Positions 34,195 to 43,792 of a stretch of DNA of 64,000 bases are shown one piece after another. The stretch lies in assembly GCA_963811905.1 (NCBI GenBank), contig CAWETK010000018.1:558001-622000 (forward strand), in the 5' to 3' direction. This DNA comes from DATFVA01 sp963811905. Lineage in GTDB: Bacteria; Bacteroidota; Ignavibacteria; Ignavibacteriales; Ignavibacteriaceae. Position 1 is the stretch's first letter; each line of letters opens with the position of its first letter. The position numbers and the translations under genes are program-made. The notes beneath the pieces are model-generated. The model was not told the DNA's origin. It saw only the letters and a program-made list of their open reading frames with translations, and did no database searches.

Positions 34195-35589
34195 ATGAAT
34201 GATGCAATGGATCCAATGTTATCTCTATCCGAGGACCTTGCCGCTAAGAACCAGGAACTTATTGATCAGCGAAATAAATTTGAAGCCATTTTCAATAGTA
34301 ATATCGAAGGAACATTTACTATTGATAATGAATGGAATATAACTGCATTCAACAATTCAGCCGAAAAGATAACCGGGTACAAAAAAGAAGAAGCTATAGG
34401 AAATAAATGCTGGAATATTTTTGCTTCAAACTTTTGCAGGAACGGCTGCCATATGGAACAAACAATGCACAAGGGCAAGTCGACCATTGGCAATGAGCTT
34501 GAGATAATTCAGAAAAACGGAAATAAAGTTCCTATCCGGATCAACTCCGCAATTCTATTAAACAACAAAAATGAAAAAATTGGTGCTGTGGAGACGTTCA
34601 TCGATATATCAGAAATAAAGAATTTGTCTGCCCATCTCGATGAGCGGTATAGTTATGAAAATATAATCGGAAAGAACAAGGAATTTCAGAAAATTATCTC
34701 GGTGCTTGAGAGTGTAGCTCAAACTGATAGTTCAGTTTTATTAACCGGCGAAAGCGGTACGGGCAAGGAACTTGCTGCAAGAGCAATTCATCTCCGAAGT
34801 CCGAGACGAACCGAAGCTTTCATTGCAGTAAATTGCAGTGCATTTGTTGAGTCGCTGATTGAAAGTGAATTGTTCGGACATGAAAAAGGGGCTTTCACAG
34901 GTGCAATTAAAACCAAGACCGGCAGATTTGAATTAGCAAAAGGAGGCACACTATTCCTGGACGAGATCGGGGACCTGTCATTGGCAGTACAGACAAAACT
35001 GCTGCGTGTGCTGGAGACAAGAGAATTTGAGCGGGTCGGGGGGACAAAAACAATTAATATGGAAACCAGAATAATCGCCGCCACGAATAAAGATCTGAAT
35101 GTGGAAATACAATCAGGCAGATTCAGGAAAGATCTTTTTTACAGGATAAATATTATAAATATTCATCTGCCTTCATTAAGAGAACGAAAAGATGATCTTC
35201 CTTTGCTTGTCAGTCACTTCATCGATCATTTTAATGAAAAATTTGGTAAATCGGTAAGACAATTTTCCTCATCCGCTTATGAATTGTTATCCGACTACGA
35301 ATGGCCCGGAAATATAAGAGAGCTCGAAAATGTAATTGAGCATTGTTTTATTTTATGTACCGGCAGTATAATTCAGGCAGAGCACCTTCCTAAAAGTATC
35401 CGGGAAGGAAGTGTACAAAATTCAATACCGGTTTCCGCACAGATCCGAAAGAGTATGATGGAAACAGAAAAAGAGCTAATCCTCTATACCCTGGAAAAGA
35501 ATAAATGGAATAAAAAAGCAACATCAGAGGAACTTCGTATTAATTCCTCCACCTTATGGCGGAAAATGAAAAAACTTGGGATCCGGTAG
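34195..35589 (+). CDS. Sigma-54-dependent activator: PAS - AAA+ - Fis-type HTH
   Basis: About 464 residues. The ATG at 34195 follows GGGGAGG; the earlier in-frame ATG at 34132 would add an unrelated hydrophobic stretch. A PAS sensor (about 22-130) contains an unusual CRNGCHMEQ cysteine pair. The AAA+ domain (about 150-380) has GESGTGKE (Walker A), ELFGHEKGAFTGA (sigma-54 contact GAFTGA), GGTLFLDEIGDL (Walker B) and the R-finger region RIIAATNKDL. The C-terminal Fis-like HTH ends TLWRKMKKLGIR. It lies divergent from the radical SAM/thioesterase/NifX genes and is the likely regulator of that block. Confidence 0.93.
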   Translation: MNDAMDPMLSLSEDLAAKNQELIDQRNKFEAIFNSNIEGTFTIDNEWNITAFNNSAEKITGYKKEEAIGNKCWNIFASNFCRNGCHMEQTMHKGKSTIGNELEIIQKNGNKVPIRINSAILLNNKNEKIGAVETFIDISEIKNLSAHLDERYSYENIIGKNKEFQKIISVLESVAQTDSSVLLTGESGTGKELAARAIHLRSPRRTEAFIAVNCSAFVESLIESELFGHEKGAFTGAIKTKTGRFELAKGGTLFLDEIGDLSLAVQTKLLRVLETREFERVGGTKTINMETRIIAATNKDLNVEIQSGRFRKDLFYRINIINIHLPSLRERKDDLPLLVSHFIDHFNEKFGKSVRQFSSSAYELLSDYEWPGNIRELENVIEHCFILCTGSIIQAEHLPKSIREGSVQNSIPVSAQIRKSMMETEKELILYTLEKNKWNKKATSEELRINSSTLWRKMKKLGIR

Positions 35590-35631
35590 GAGGCATTTCA
35601 TCCGGGGAGAGTCTGTTTCAGGTAAAATTTT

Positions 35632-36326
35632 TCACTGATCACTGATTGCGAAATTTACAATAGCGGAAGCATGGATCAGTGTAGTATCAAAAAGCGGTAC
35701 GGACGAATCCTTCTGTTTGATTAGAATTGGAATCTCTGTGCAGCCCAGAACGATTGCCTCCGCCCCTTCCTGAACGAGCGTATTTATTATCTTCAGATAT
35801 TTTTGACGTGTTTCCTTCTTAAAGATATCCTTTGCCATCTCGTCAAGGATCGATGAATGTATAAAACAGCGTTCCTCGTACTCAGGGATTACTGTGGTAA
35901 TACCGTATCTGAGCAGTTTATCTTTATAAAATGATTGTTCCATTGTAATTCTCGTACCAAGCAGACCGACCTTTTTAACTTTTGATTCAGAAATAACTTT
36001 TGCAGTTTCTTCTGCGATGTGGATAATCGGGATGCTAATCTTTTCCTGTACAGAATCAGATATCAGGTGAGGTGTGTTTGCACAGAAAACAATACAATCA
36101 GCCCCGGCTTTCTGAAGTGATTGTGCTATACCGTAAACCTGCCTGTCAGGCTGCCCCATTCTGCCGGATCTGTAGGGGGATTGAATTCTGCAAAGTTCAC
36201 AGAATAAAGCAATATCCTTGCCGAATTTAATCCGCCCAGCTTTTCATTAATCTGCTTGTTTATCAGCCTGTAATAATCAATCGTTGATACCCAGGTAGTT
36301 CCGCCGATAAGTCCCAATGTTTTCAT
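35632..36326 (-). pseudogene. Aspartate/glutamate racemase family gene with a 1-base frameshift
   Basis: Two frames together make one complete racemase (about 230 residues). Frame 1 (36326-36126) has MKTLGLIGGTTWVSTIDYYRL and LGGLNSARILLYSVNF. Frame 2 (to 35632) has GADCIVFCANTPHL (first catalytic Cys), GLLGTRITMEQSFY and EAIVLGCTEIPIL (second Cys). Adding one base in the GGGG run at 36154-36157 (written CCCC on the plus strand) joins them in frame as AEWGQPDRQVYGIAQ with no gap. Either a recent inactivating deletion, a phase-variable tract, or an assembly error. Confidence 0.85.
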
Positions 36327-36373
36327 GAAGTAAACTCACAAATGTTTGAAATGAAGTCTGTCAAATTTACATA

Positions 36374-37711
36374 TTAAACATCAATTATATGTTTGCTTTT
36401 TACATTAAACCGTAATGTAAGAAGCAAAGCAGACGTGGTCAGTCCCAGGAACAGTCCTATCCAGATGCCCACAATGCCATAATTAAAAGTAAATCCAAGC
36501 AGGTATCCGATTGGCAATGCAAGTACCCAGTAAGCGATAAAAGTTATAAGGGTGGGTCCTTTTACGTCTGTTAGGCCGCGCAGTACGCCAATACCAACCG
36601 CCTGAACTCCGTCAGAAACCTGGAACAATGCCGCAATAATTAAAATTGAAGAAGCAAACGATATTACTGCCGGATTATCTATATAAAAAGAAGGCAGAAC
36701 CTTTCTTAATATTATAAATATAATTCCGAAAGTACCCATAATTGAAGCTGAAACGATTATGGCTGTAAATCCGGCTCTCCTGGTTTCAGCGACATTTTTC
36801 CGGCCGACAGCGTTACCTACCCGTATGCTCCCGGCTGCAGAGACTCCCAGAGCACACATAAATGAAACTGATGCTAAATTTATGGCTATCTGGTGTGCTG
36901 CCAGCTGATTGGTTCCGAGCCAGCCGACCATAACAACTGCAAAGGAAAATGCGCCGACTTCAAAGAAATACTGTATCCCGCTTGGTAATCCTAATGCAAG
37001 TATTTTATTTATAATCTTGATGTTAATGCTTTTGAAATAAAAGGTTACATCATATTGCTTAAAGTATTCTGCCTGCATTACATAGCCCATCAACACAAGC
37101 GACATAAACACCCGGGAAGCAAATGTTGCCCACCCTGCTCCATTAAGTCCAAGCCGCGGAAATCCTGCATTCCCAAATATTAATACCCAGTTAAATAAAG
37201 CATTTATCAGGTTGGCAAGGAGCACGACAACCATAGCTGGGCGCATAATCGAAAATCCCTCAATAAACTGTTTATAAGAGGAAAAGATCATAGCCGGAAT
37301 TGCTGAAAGTCCCAATAACCGGGCATATGACTGAGCCTGAGAGACAACTTCCGGAGGCTGATCTATATAGACCAGAAGAAATGAACCGCCAAAGATCACA
37401 AGTGCAATAATAACTCCGGTTACAAGATTGATTAAGAGCGACTGGCGGAAAAGAACTCCGCACTCTTCATAACGATTGCCTCCAACCGCAATAGCTACCA
37501 GGGGGGTCACTGAAATAGAAATACCAAGCCCTACTATCGAGATGAGAATAAAGAGACTATTCCCTATAGACGCTGCTGCCAGAGGGACAGCACCTACACT
37601 CCCGACCATAATACTATCGACTACACCCATCATTATGAAACCAAGCTGACCGATAATTACCGGGTAGGCAAGGCTCAGGGTTTTCTTTATTTCTTCTTTA
37701 TATAAATGCAT
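36374..37711 (-). CDS. MATE family efflux transporter
   Basis: 445 residues with about twelve membrane helices in two six-helix halves. LAYPVIIGQLGFIMMGVVDSIMVG at the start, PLAAASIGNSLF and YLIGLG-like LGISISVTPLVAIAVGG fit the MatE family. The second half repeats the pattern (LGLPSGIQYFFEVGAFS). It extrudes cationic drugs or metabolites with Na+ or H+; substrate unknown. It lies 47 bases upstream of the racemase pseudogene on the same strand. Confidence 0.93.
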   Translation of the reverse strand: MHLYKEEIKKTLSLAYPVIIGQLGFIMMGVVDSIMVGSVGAVPLAAASIGNSLFILISIVGLGISISVTPLVAIAVGGNRYEECGVLFRQSLLINLVTGVIIALVIFGGSFLLVYIDQPPEVVSQAQSYARLLGLSAIPAMIFSSYKQFIEGFSIMRPAMVVVLLANLINALFNWVLIFGNAGFPRLGLNGAGWATFASRVFMSLVLMGYVMQAEYFKQYDVTFYFKSINIKIINKILALGLPSGIQYFFEVGAFSFAVVMVGWLGTNQLAAHQIAINLASVSFMCALGVSAAGSIRVGNAVGRKNVAETRRAGFTAIIVSASIMGTFGIIFIILRKVLPSFYIDNPAVISFASSILIIAALFQVSDGVQAVGIGVLRGLTDVKGPTLITFIAYWVLALPIGYLLGFTFNYGIVGIWIGLFLGLTTSALLLTLRFNVKSKHIIDV

Positions 37712-37769
37712 AAAATTGAGTGCATAATATAATTATTCTACCTTGTCATTTGCTGAGTTTTACATAAAA

Positions 37770-37794
37770 AAACCGGGATGGGCAATCCCGGTTT
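37770..37794 (-). terminator. Rho-independent terminator of the HEAT-repeat gene
   Basis: Perfect 10-bp stem AAACCGGGAT / ATCCCGGTTT with a 5-base loop; on the minus strand the stem is followed by a T-run. Located 31 bases after the stop at 37825. Confidence 0.85.
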
Positions 37795-37824
37795 AGAGGA
37801 GGTTCTGATTTATGAAGGAACAAT

Positions 37825-38268
37825 TTACCTTATTGCTACTTCACTGCTGTCGCTAAATCTTTCATTTACCCCATACTTTAATTTCAATGTTTCATTATAA
37901 AAATTGGTACACATTTTCCTGACTCTTTCACTATTGTCAAACCTTTTAGCCTGACTCACTGCAAAAATCCCTTTAGGATTGTCGATTTTGTAAAGCGCTA
38001 AGGCTGCCACTATCCTTGCATCCTCACTTTTTTCTGTCCGCAGCATTCTCATCAGAGGAAGAACGGCTTCTTCCGCTTTAACCTCACCAAGCATGAAAGC
38101 GGAGCTTGTCCTTAAACCAAAATTATCTGATTGAAGTCCTATTAGTAAATTTGTAATTGCATCTTTCCTGATTGACGGGTTATCCAGAGTTGACCTGTCA
38201 AATGCACTGGAAGTTGTTACAAAGAAGAATAAAAGTAATGCCGCAATAGTCATTATTGATTTAAACAT
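37825..38268 (-). CDS. Exported HEAT-repeat protein
   Basis: About 147 residues. The ATG at 38268 (MFKSIMTIAALLLFFFVTTSSA) has GAAGAGG upstream and gives a proper signal peptide; upstream in-frame starts (TTG, ATG) would add charged residues. Body: NLLIGLQSDNFGLRTSSAFMLGEVKAEEAVLPL and a second repeat DARIVAALALYKIDNP, the PBS-lyase HEAT pattern. Such proteins are scaffolds; partner unknown. Own terminator at 37770. Confidence 0.8.
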   Translation of the reverse strand: MFKSIMTIAALLLFFFVTTSSAFDRSTLDNPSIRKDAITNLLIGLQSDNFGLRTSSAFMLGEVKAEEAVLPLMRMLRTEKSEDARIVAALALYKIDNPKGIFAVSQAKRFDNSERVRKMCTNFYNETLKLKYGVNERFSDSSEVAIR

Positions 38269-38487
38269 TTTTGCCTCTTCCTTCATTTTGATTTTTAACT
38301 TGTTCAAAGGTAACCCGATTAACCGGGCTTGTAAATTGATTTGGGATAGAAGGGCATATAAACGGATTTCTACTTTGAATCGGCTGATTGGCGTTTTGAG
38401 GATCGGGGGATGATGAACCCCTTAAGGACTAATGATAGAATAAATATGTGTTAAAACCTCGTGACAGCTAATCTATTAACTGCAAAA

Positions 38488-40287
38488 TCACTTTAATAGA
38501 ATCATCTTTCGGGTTTCTACTGAATTACCGGAGAACTCCGATTTTGTGTCAGTCCGGAGCCTGTATATGTACACCCCGCTTGCCAGGCTGCTTCCGTTAA
38601 AGGTGACGTTATATGTGCCGGCATTCTTCTCTTCATTAACCAGTACTGATACTTCTTTACCGAGTATATCATAAACTTTAAGTGATACTATGCTTCGTTC
38701 GGGAACAGAGAAACTGATTGTGGTAACCGGATTAAAAGGATTAGGATAATTCTGGTTCAGATGAAAGTCAGGTTTGACCGCATCAGTATTCCTGACATAA
38801 ACAGGATTTGTCAATTCGTAAGTAACTTTAAATTCTCCTCCGATACCGGCTGGCAGATGAAGTATCCTGTCATCTGCATTAAAATCACTATAAGCACTTC
38901 CATCCTTCTTAACTTCTTTGATCCGGTACGCAGATGCAGCGAAAGCAAGCGGGTTCATATTTATTTCGCGGTCATTATTCACCGGTTCGTACTTGTAGTA
39001 AAGAGTTACCGGTTGTCCTTTAAAGAAAAGATTTCCGTAAAGGTAGGTGTAATAGCCAAGTTCGATGGAATGGTATCCTGCTTTTCCGTTGTTTCCCTTT
39101 TCCAGTCCCCATATTTGTCCTCCATACCGGGTTCTGTCGGAGTAAACTTCGCCATACTGATGATCGACGAAATAGGTCATAAAGAAGCTTAAAGTTTCAT
39201 CTGCCATCTGAAGATACTGTTGTTTTCCGGTTATATTGTACATCATCAGACCCGCCGTAACAGCCTGTTCCATCTGCCACCATGCTTTGGCGGTATCTGC
39301 CTGTCCCCACATCAGCATCTCCCCTGTAACACGGTTAAAATCCTTGTAAGGACCGCCAAGTTCGTGATCATAACCGTTATCATATACTTCTGCTATCAGG
39401 TCCTCTGCCGCGGTAATATAAGTTGTATCGGGAATCAGCTGATTTATTCTTCCCAGACACCAGCCGGATTTAAGAACGTGACCCATAATTGTCATAGTCT
39501 CATTATTATTCCATGCCCAATCAGAATAATATTCTTCAACAAACCCGATTGCCTGCTGGGACATACTGCCGTAAAGATGAGTCAAAATATTATCAGCCAA
39601 TTGAATGAGTTTATTTTTATAAACGTTATCTCCCGTCAGCAGATAAAGTTCAAGTACATTTGTAGTAATAGCATCTACCGTTGCATTAAAACTTTTCCCT
39701 GAAACTGATGACCAGTCATATGTACCGTTATCATAATAACCGAATGTCTGCGGATCTGTATCCCACAAATGATTTTCACTGCTGTTGTATCCATCCATCA
39801 ACCGATTCCAGTCATTACTATCTCTGGTGGCTTCGTAATAAGCAGCTATTCCAAGTAAAGCATAATGCTGATCGAAGGCGGTTTTGACATCAGTCGGATT
39901 TATGGGGTTACCAAACCTGTCGATACTATGGTACCAGCCATCGTGAGAGCTATCCCAGGCGTGTGCATACATAAAATCGAGTGCGTGCCTGGCCATAGTA
40001 AGGTAGTTTTGATTTCCGGTAAGCATATATGCCCGGACAAATCCATACGCATCTCTCGATTGTGTGACCAGATCTTTGTTAGTTCCCCAGCTTACAATCA
40101 CATTCCCATATCTGTCGACATTAGTAAAAAACCCGCCGAAGGTAGAGTCATAAACGCCGGTCCAGAAATCAGCACAACTGTCAACATAAGGGATCGCCTT
40201 AGAAGGATCCTGCAGGTATGGAGAACGAGGGACATACTGTGCAGATGTTACATTTATAATTAAAATGAAGATGTAAAAATATTTCAT
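38488..40287 (-). CDS. Exported AGE-family (N-acylglucosamine/cellobiose) epimerase with T9SS sorting domain
   Basis: About 599 residues. The ATG at 40287 (MKYFYIFILIINVTSAQ) follows GATGAGG and gives a signal peptide. Residues about 30-420 form an alpha/alpha barrel of the AGE family (YVDSCADFWTGVYDSTFGGFF, RDAYGFVRAYMLTG, FDQHYALLGIAAYYEAT, MGHVLKSGW, WWQMEQAVTAG). The C-terminus is a T9SS type A sorting domain (NQNYPNPFNPVTTISFSVP, KVYDILGKEVSVL, MILLK). AGE enzymes are normally cytoplasmic, so export of this one is notable. Likely acts on 4-linked glucosides or amino sugars outside the cell. Confidence 0.88.
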   Translation of the reverse strand: MKYFYIFILIINVTSAQYVPRSPYLQDPSKAIPYVDSCADFWTGVYDSTFGGFFTNVDRYGNVIVSWGTNKDLVTQSRDAYGFVRAYMLTGNQNYLTMARHALDFMYAHAWDSSHDGWYHSIDRFGNPINPTDVKTAFDQHYALLGIAAYYEATRDSNDWNRLMDGYNSSENHLWDTDPQTFGYYDNGTYDWSSVSGKSFNATVDAITTNVLELYLLTGDNVYKNKLIQLADNILTHLYGSMSQQAIGFVEEYYSDWAWNNNETMTIMGHVLKSGWCLGRINQLIPDTTYITAAEDLIAEVYDNGYDHELGGPYKDFNRVTGEMLMWGQADTAKAWWQMEQAVTAGLMMYNITGKQQYLQMADETLSFFMTYFVDHQYGEVYSDRTRYGGQIWGLEKGNNGKAGYHSIELGYYTYLYGNLFFKGQPVTLYYKYEPVNNDREINMNPLAFAASAYRIKEVKKDGSAYSDFNADDRILHLPAGIGGEFKVTYELTNPVYVRNTDAVKPDFHLNQNYPNPFNPVTTISFSVPERSIVSLKVYDILGKEVSVLVNEEKNAGTYNVTFNGSSLASGVYIYRLRTDTKSEFSGNSVETRKMILLK

Positions 40288-40329
40288 TCTGAACCTCATC
40301 TAATATTCATTTGCATTTCGTCTGACCAT

Positions 40330-41784
40330 TTACTCTGTGTAATGCTTAATAACTTCTTTAATATGCTCTTCACAGACGGTACAGAAGGGTTTTGCGCCTT
40401 TTGAGAACATTATACAGTCTATCATAGGTCTGTACATTCCCTTCGAGGAATAACCTGCACCTTCAAAGGCTCCGGTCTTTCCCCAATACCTGCTTTTATG
40501 GAGAAACGCATCCACCTGATCGCTGTGCTCCTTATCCAGTTTATTATATTTTTCTTTCAGGGAATCAATCTGCTGCTCCGGAGCTTTATTCCTTTGGAGT
40601 TCAGCAACTTTCTGATTCAGTTCTCTCCTTATCTTCTGCCAGGCAAGGTCAAACTTATCATATTCTTCTTTTTCCCAGGGAGTCGGAATTTCGATACCAG
40701 GCGTAATAAGGTCCTTCCACTTCAGGTTATCCTTATCAAACAATCTGGTAATATTCGGTTCTACAGGTTCAATACCCTTCGGATAAAAATCGTTATATGC
40801 TACATCCGATGTATAATACTCATCCGCAAGTCCGGAGAATGAATGTCCGAATTCATGAAGAAAGATATAATCACTGAACTGGTTATCGCTTACAAACGTG
40901 CAGTAGAAATTATAAATACCGCCCCCGCCGTACCGCGACTCATTAACCATTATATAGATAGCATCATAAGGAACATTTGCGGCAATGTTTCTCATAGTTT
41001 TATTATCTTCAGTAAGGATATATCTTTCAGAGCCAAGCGAATAATAAGTCGTACTTAGTAATGTATTTTTATAAATCCCCGCCCCCGGATTATCGCATCC
41101 GCTGTCGATTGAAGCCTTATACACACCATATATATTGAAGCTGTTCTTCAGTTGTTTATAAGGCTCCTGATTGATAAAGAGATCGGTAAAATGTTTCAGA
41201 TCTTTTTCGAATTTTGACTTCTCATTTTTTGTATAGCCTTCGCCTATTATTACTACATCTGCCTTTGTGTGGGGATCACCGGAATAGTATTGTTTATAGA
41301 TAGTAACCCCGCTATTGTCAACTGCTTCATCTGAAATATATATATCTGAAGGGCTGATTACAGTCGAATATATTTCGTGAAGATTATTGAGGGAGTCCCT
41401 TTTTTCCAGGATGAATTTAATTTCATTCTTCGGAGCCGGTATAATTGCACTTTCCTGGAAGGTTTTCTGTATCCCATTCAGAGCTTCATCGCTTGTCTGG
41501 TATTCCTTGAAATAACTGTCGAAGCCTTTGGAATAGATTAAGCTGCCCGACTTATTATCATACACTTTGTAGTAATACTGCCCGTTATTAAAATTATCAA
41601 TAAGGTTATTAAGGCTGCCTGCCCATGTACCGTATGTATATATATGATCGATAGTCACCATCTCAGAATTTGAGTTTCCTGTATGATAGTAATCTATGCG
41701 CATTGTTTTATCGGTAAAATAATTATTGAAGGACTGTGCACCCAGCTGCACAACGGCAAATAAAATTAGTATTAGAGTTTTCAT
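40330..41784 (-). CDS. Secreted M64-family metallopeptidase
   Basis: 484 residues, signal peptide MKTLILILFAVVQLGAQ. The metal site HEFGHSFSGLADEY (about residues 285-298) is the HEXXHXXGXXD form of M64 (IgA peptidase-like) with the long insert after it. ADVVIIGEGYTKNEKSKFEKD is the other M64 hallmark. Cysteine-rich C-terminus PFCTVCEEHIKEVI. It probably degrades extracellular protein, perhaps mucin or IgA-type hinge substrates. Own promoter; adjacent AGE epimerase is also exported. Confidence 0.88.
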   Translation of the reverse strand: MKTLILILFAVVQLGAQSFNNYFTDKTMRIDYYHTGNSNSEMVTIDHIYTYGTWAGSLNNLIDNFNNGQYYYKVYDNKSGSLIYSKGFDSYFKEYQTSDEALNGIQKTFQESAIIPAPKNEIKFILEKRDSLNNLHEIYSTVISPSDIYISDEAVDNSGVTIYKQYYSGDPHTKADVVIIGEGYTKNEKSKFEKDLKHFTDLFINQEPYKQLKNSFNIYGVYKASIDSGCDNPGAGIYKNTLLSTTYYSLGSERYILTEDNKTMRNIAANVPYDAIYIMVNESRYGGGGIYNFYCTFVSDNQFSDYIFLHEFGHSFSGLADEYYTSDVAYNDFYPKGIEPVEPNITRLFDKDNLKWKDLITPGIEIPTPWEKEEYDKFDLAWQKIRRELNQKVAELQRNKAPEQQIDSLKEKYNKLDKEHSDQVDAFLHKSRYWGKTGAFEGAGYSSKGMYRPMIDCIMFSKGAKPFCTVCEEHIKEVIKHYTE

Positions 41785-41912
41785 AGTAAATAATATTTTT
41801 TAATGATTCTAAATTTATTAAAGAGATGAGAGAGTTGAAAGCTGATGCCTCTATATAAAATTCGGCACCAATTGGATGTCGTTCCGGGAAATTAGACGAT
41901 ATATTTTACATG

Positions 41913-42830
41913 TTAATCCAATAAATATTTCTCCAATTTTTCATATGCTTTTTTATGATGCTCTGGTTTCATCCTCGCAAGATTGATTACTTTCCATTTG
42001 ACTGCTGGTAATTTATCTATACCATCCAAATTTAAATGTTTCCACTCGGGATTCCTGTTCTTCAAAGAGAGTAAGAATTTTTTTTCATCTCCGGTTAGGG
42101 TTTCCTTCACTGCTTTGATTAAAGCTGACCGGACTTTTAGAAGATCAGGGAGTTTCACTTCCTGAATGGTCATTCCTGTAAACTCTTGTTCAAAAGTTTT
42201 CTTAATGTCTTTTAAGCCTGGATTAAGAACCTCGACTATGGGTCGGCTATGACTTATCAGATAGACTATGAATGCTTTCCTTATTTTCTCAGTTAATCCT
42301 TCATTTTCAAAAAGGAGCTTAATATCAAACAAGTCCCGGGGATGTTGTCTATCTAATGCCGCACAAATTTTACCCGCATAAAGATCCTCAAATGATAAAG
42401 TTTTTGTTGTAACTGAAAGTTCAAATTCCTTCTCAGCATTATTGCAGAGCTTTTTGTCTATTGTTGGATAAACATTTCCCCTCATAACAGTATTAACTTC
42501 AACCTTTACTGTCGCATCCTCATATCTGATAATTAGTGCATATGCCAATCCTTTATTTTGCTCTTTTTTGAATACAATATTTATTCCGGGGAAGAATCTT
42601 TCCAGTCTAACCTTTATGCTTTCAAGTCTGTTACTTATATCAAGCAATGATAAATCTCTTTGCTGGATTTTAATATATGCCAAATCAATATCCACCGATA
42701 ACCTTGGATAATCTCTCCAGAAAAAATTTATTGCAGTTCCTCCCTTTAGAACAAATACTTCTTCTCTCATTATTGAAGGCAGTATACGCAATAATAGTTC
42801 GACCTGCTTTCTATAAATATTATCGGGCAT
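41913..42830 (-). CDS. abiEii: AbiEii/AbiGii-type nucleotidyltransferase toxin
   Basis: 305 residues. VLKGGTAINFFWRDYPRLSVDIDLAYI (about 27-53) contains the nucleotidyltransferase core (GG...RxSxDIDL) of the AbiEii family, type IV toxins that modify tRNA or other targets. LSFEDLYAGKICAALDRQHPRDLFD is the second conserved block. It overlaps the upstream AbiEi-like gene by 11 bases, so the pair is an operon. Role inferred: phage abortive infection or plasmid-like stabilisation. Confidence 0.9.
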   Translation of the reverse strand: MPDNIYRKQVELLLRILPSIMREEVFVLKGGTAINFFWRDYPRLSVDIDLAYIKIQQRDLSLLDISNRLESIKVRLERFFPGINIVFKKEQNKGLAYALIIRYEDATVKVEVNTVMRGNVYPTIDKKLCNNAEKEFELSVTTKTLSFEDLYAGKICAALDRQHPRDLFDIKLLFENEGLTEKIRKAFIVYLISHSRPIVEVLNPGLKDIKKTFEQEFTGMTIQEVKLPDLLKVRSALIKAVKETLTGDEKKFLLSLKNRNPEWKHLNLDGIDKLPAVKWKVINLARMKPEHHKKAYEKLEKYLLD

Positions 42831-43575
42831 ATTCCTGAGGTACCGTTATATGATATTTTTTGTCAAGGACCCCTTCCTTAACTATGGATCTTTTTCCGGT
42901 TCCCAAGTTAAGGTTCTTCAGGTCCAATTCGGGGAACCAGGGAAGACGGAGACTTTCTGACATAAACAAAAATAATCTTTTAACCTTAATTGAGCTGCAT
43001 TCCTCAAGTAACTTTTGAACAAGATTAACTCTCAGAGTCGTTAATCCTTCCATTATTTTCATAGCCTCATCAAATGATTGCTCTTTCGGAACAAGGTATA
43101 ACATTTCCATGGCGGCTAACTCAGGAGCAGAAATTTTGACATCTACATTTTGGACAGAGACTTTAATAAATGCCTCCTGAACTTTATAATTGAATATCTT
43201 AGTTTGTACATATCTGAGAACAACTTTCCAATCGTTATCGTGTATCCATTTAGGGACTACATCATCTGTAGATCCAAATATTTCTATTCGATACAATGAT
43301 TTTCCAAGGTAATGAGCAAATCCTTTTAATATTAAGGCCGTTTTTCCGCCTGGATGTAATTTGGATTTCTTCGCTTCCTGGAGAACGTTTATTGCTCCCT
43401 GCCATCCCACATCATCTCCGGCTAATTTATATGACCCATATCCTAATGATTCGAGCCAGTCATTTCTTACATACTTCTTCAAGAGGTCTTTATGATATCC
43501 TTTTTTCTCCAGGGAAGAAGTTAGTTTTATACTCCCTTTTGGCCATTCTTTCATTAACTTGTTTATTTTTTCCAT
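42820..43575 (-). CDS. abiEi: AbiEi-type antitoxin
   Basis: 251 residues. The N-terminal winged-helix region (KGSIKLTSSLEKKGYHKDLLKKYVRNDWLESLGYGSYKLAG) and the AbiEi C-terminal domain (HPGGKTALILKGFAHYLGK, ISAPELAAMEMLYLVP) match the type IV antitoxins that repress their own promoter. Starts 11 bases before the toxin gene end of overlap. Three iterated operator-like words precede it (43591-43668). Located beside tRNA-Ser, as a mobile defence module often is. Confidence 0.88.
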   Translation of the reverse strand: MEKINKLMKEWPKGSIKLTSSLEKKGYHKDLLKKYVRNDWLESLGYGSYKLAGDDVGWQGAINVLQEAKKSKLHPGGKTALILKGFAHYLGKSLYRIEIFGSTDDVVPKWIHDNDWKVVLRYVQTKIFNYKVQEAFIKVSVQNVDVKISAPELAAMEMLYLVPKEQSFDEAMKIMEGLTTLRVNLVQKLLEECSSIKVKRLFLFMSESLRLPWFPELDLKNLNLGTGKRSIVKEGVLDKKYHITVPQEYAR

Positions 43576-43590
43576 TAAAAGAGCACCTAC

Positions 43591-43668
43591 AGTCTACTTT
43601 CAAGCTTTTTTATAAACTATTATTTGGTTTAAGAAATTAGCCAAAAGTAGACCCAGAGTCAACTTTCA
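43591..43668. promoter_or_regulatory. Candidate AbiEi operator: repeated AGTCnACTTTCA words
   Basis: AGTCTACTTTCA (43591-43602) and AGTCAACTTTCA (43657-43668) are 11/12 identical direct repeats. AAAGTAGAC (43644-43652) is the exact inverse of the first copy's GTCTACTTT. All lie within about 95 bases upstream of the AbiEi start, so binding there would block the abiE promoter. Self-repression by AbiEi is known for the family; this site is inferred. Confidence 0.5.
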
Positions 43669-43740
43669 GGAGAATAAATAAACTGAGAATCCCTGTGTAT
43701 CCTTCTAAGATCTTGCAATTTTCTATTGTGATTTAAACAA

Positions 43741-43782
43741 AAAGGCCTAAAATCTGCATCTATTGCTACAAATCAGGCCTTT
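43741..43782 (-). terminator. Terminator-like hairpin downstream of tRNA-Ser(CGA)
   Basis: AAAGGCCT (43741-43748) pairs with AGGCCTTT (43775-43782) across a 26-base loop, followed on the minus strand by a T-run (TTTTTG). It lies just 3' of the tRNA. Confidence 0.65.
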
Positions 43783-43792
43783 AAGTATGGGG

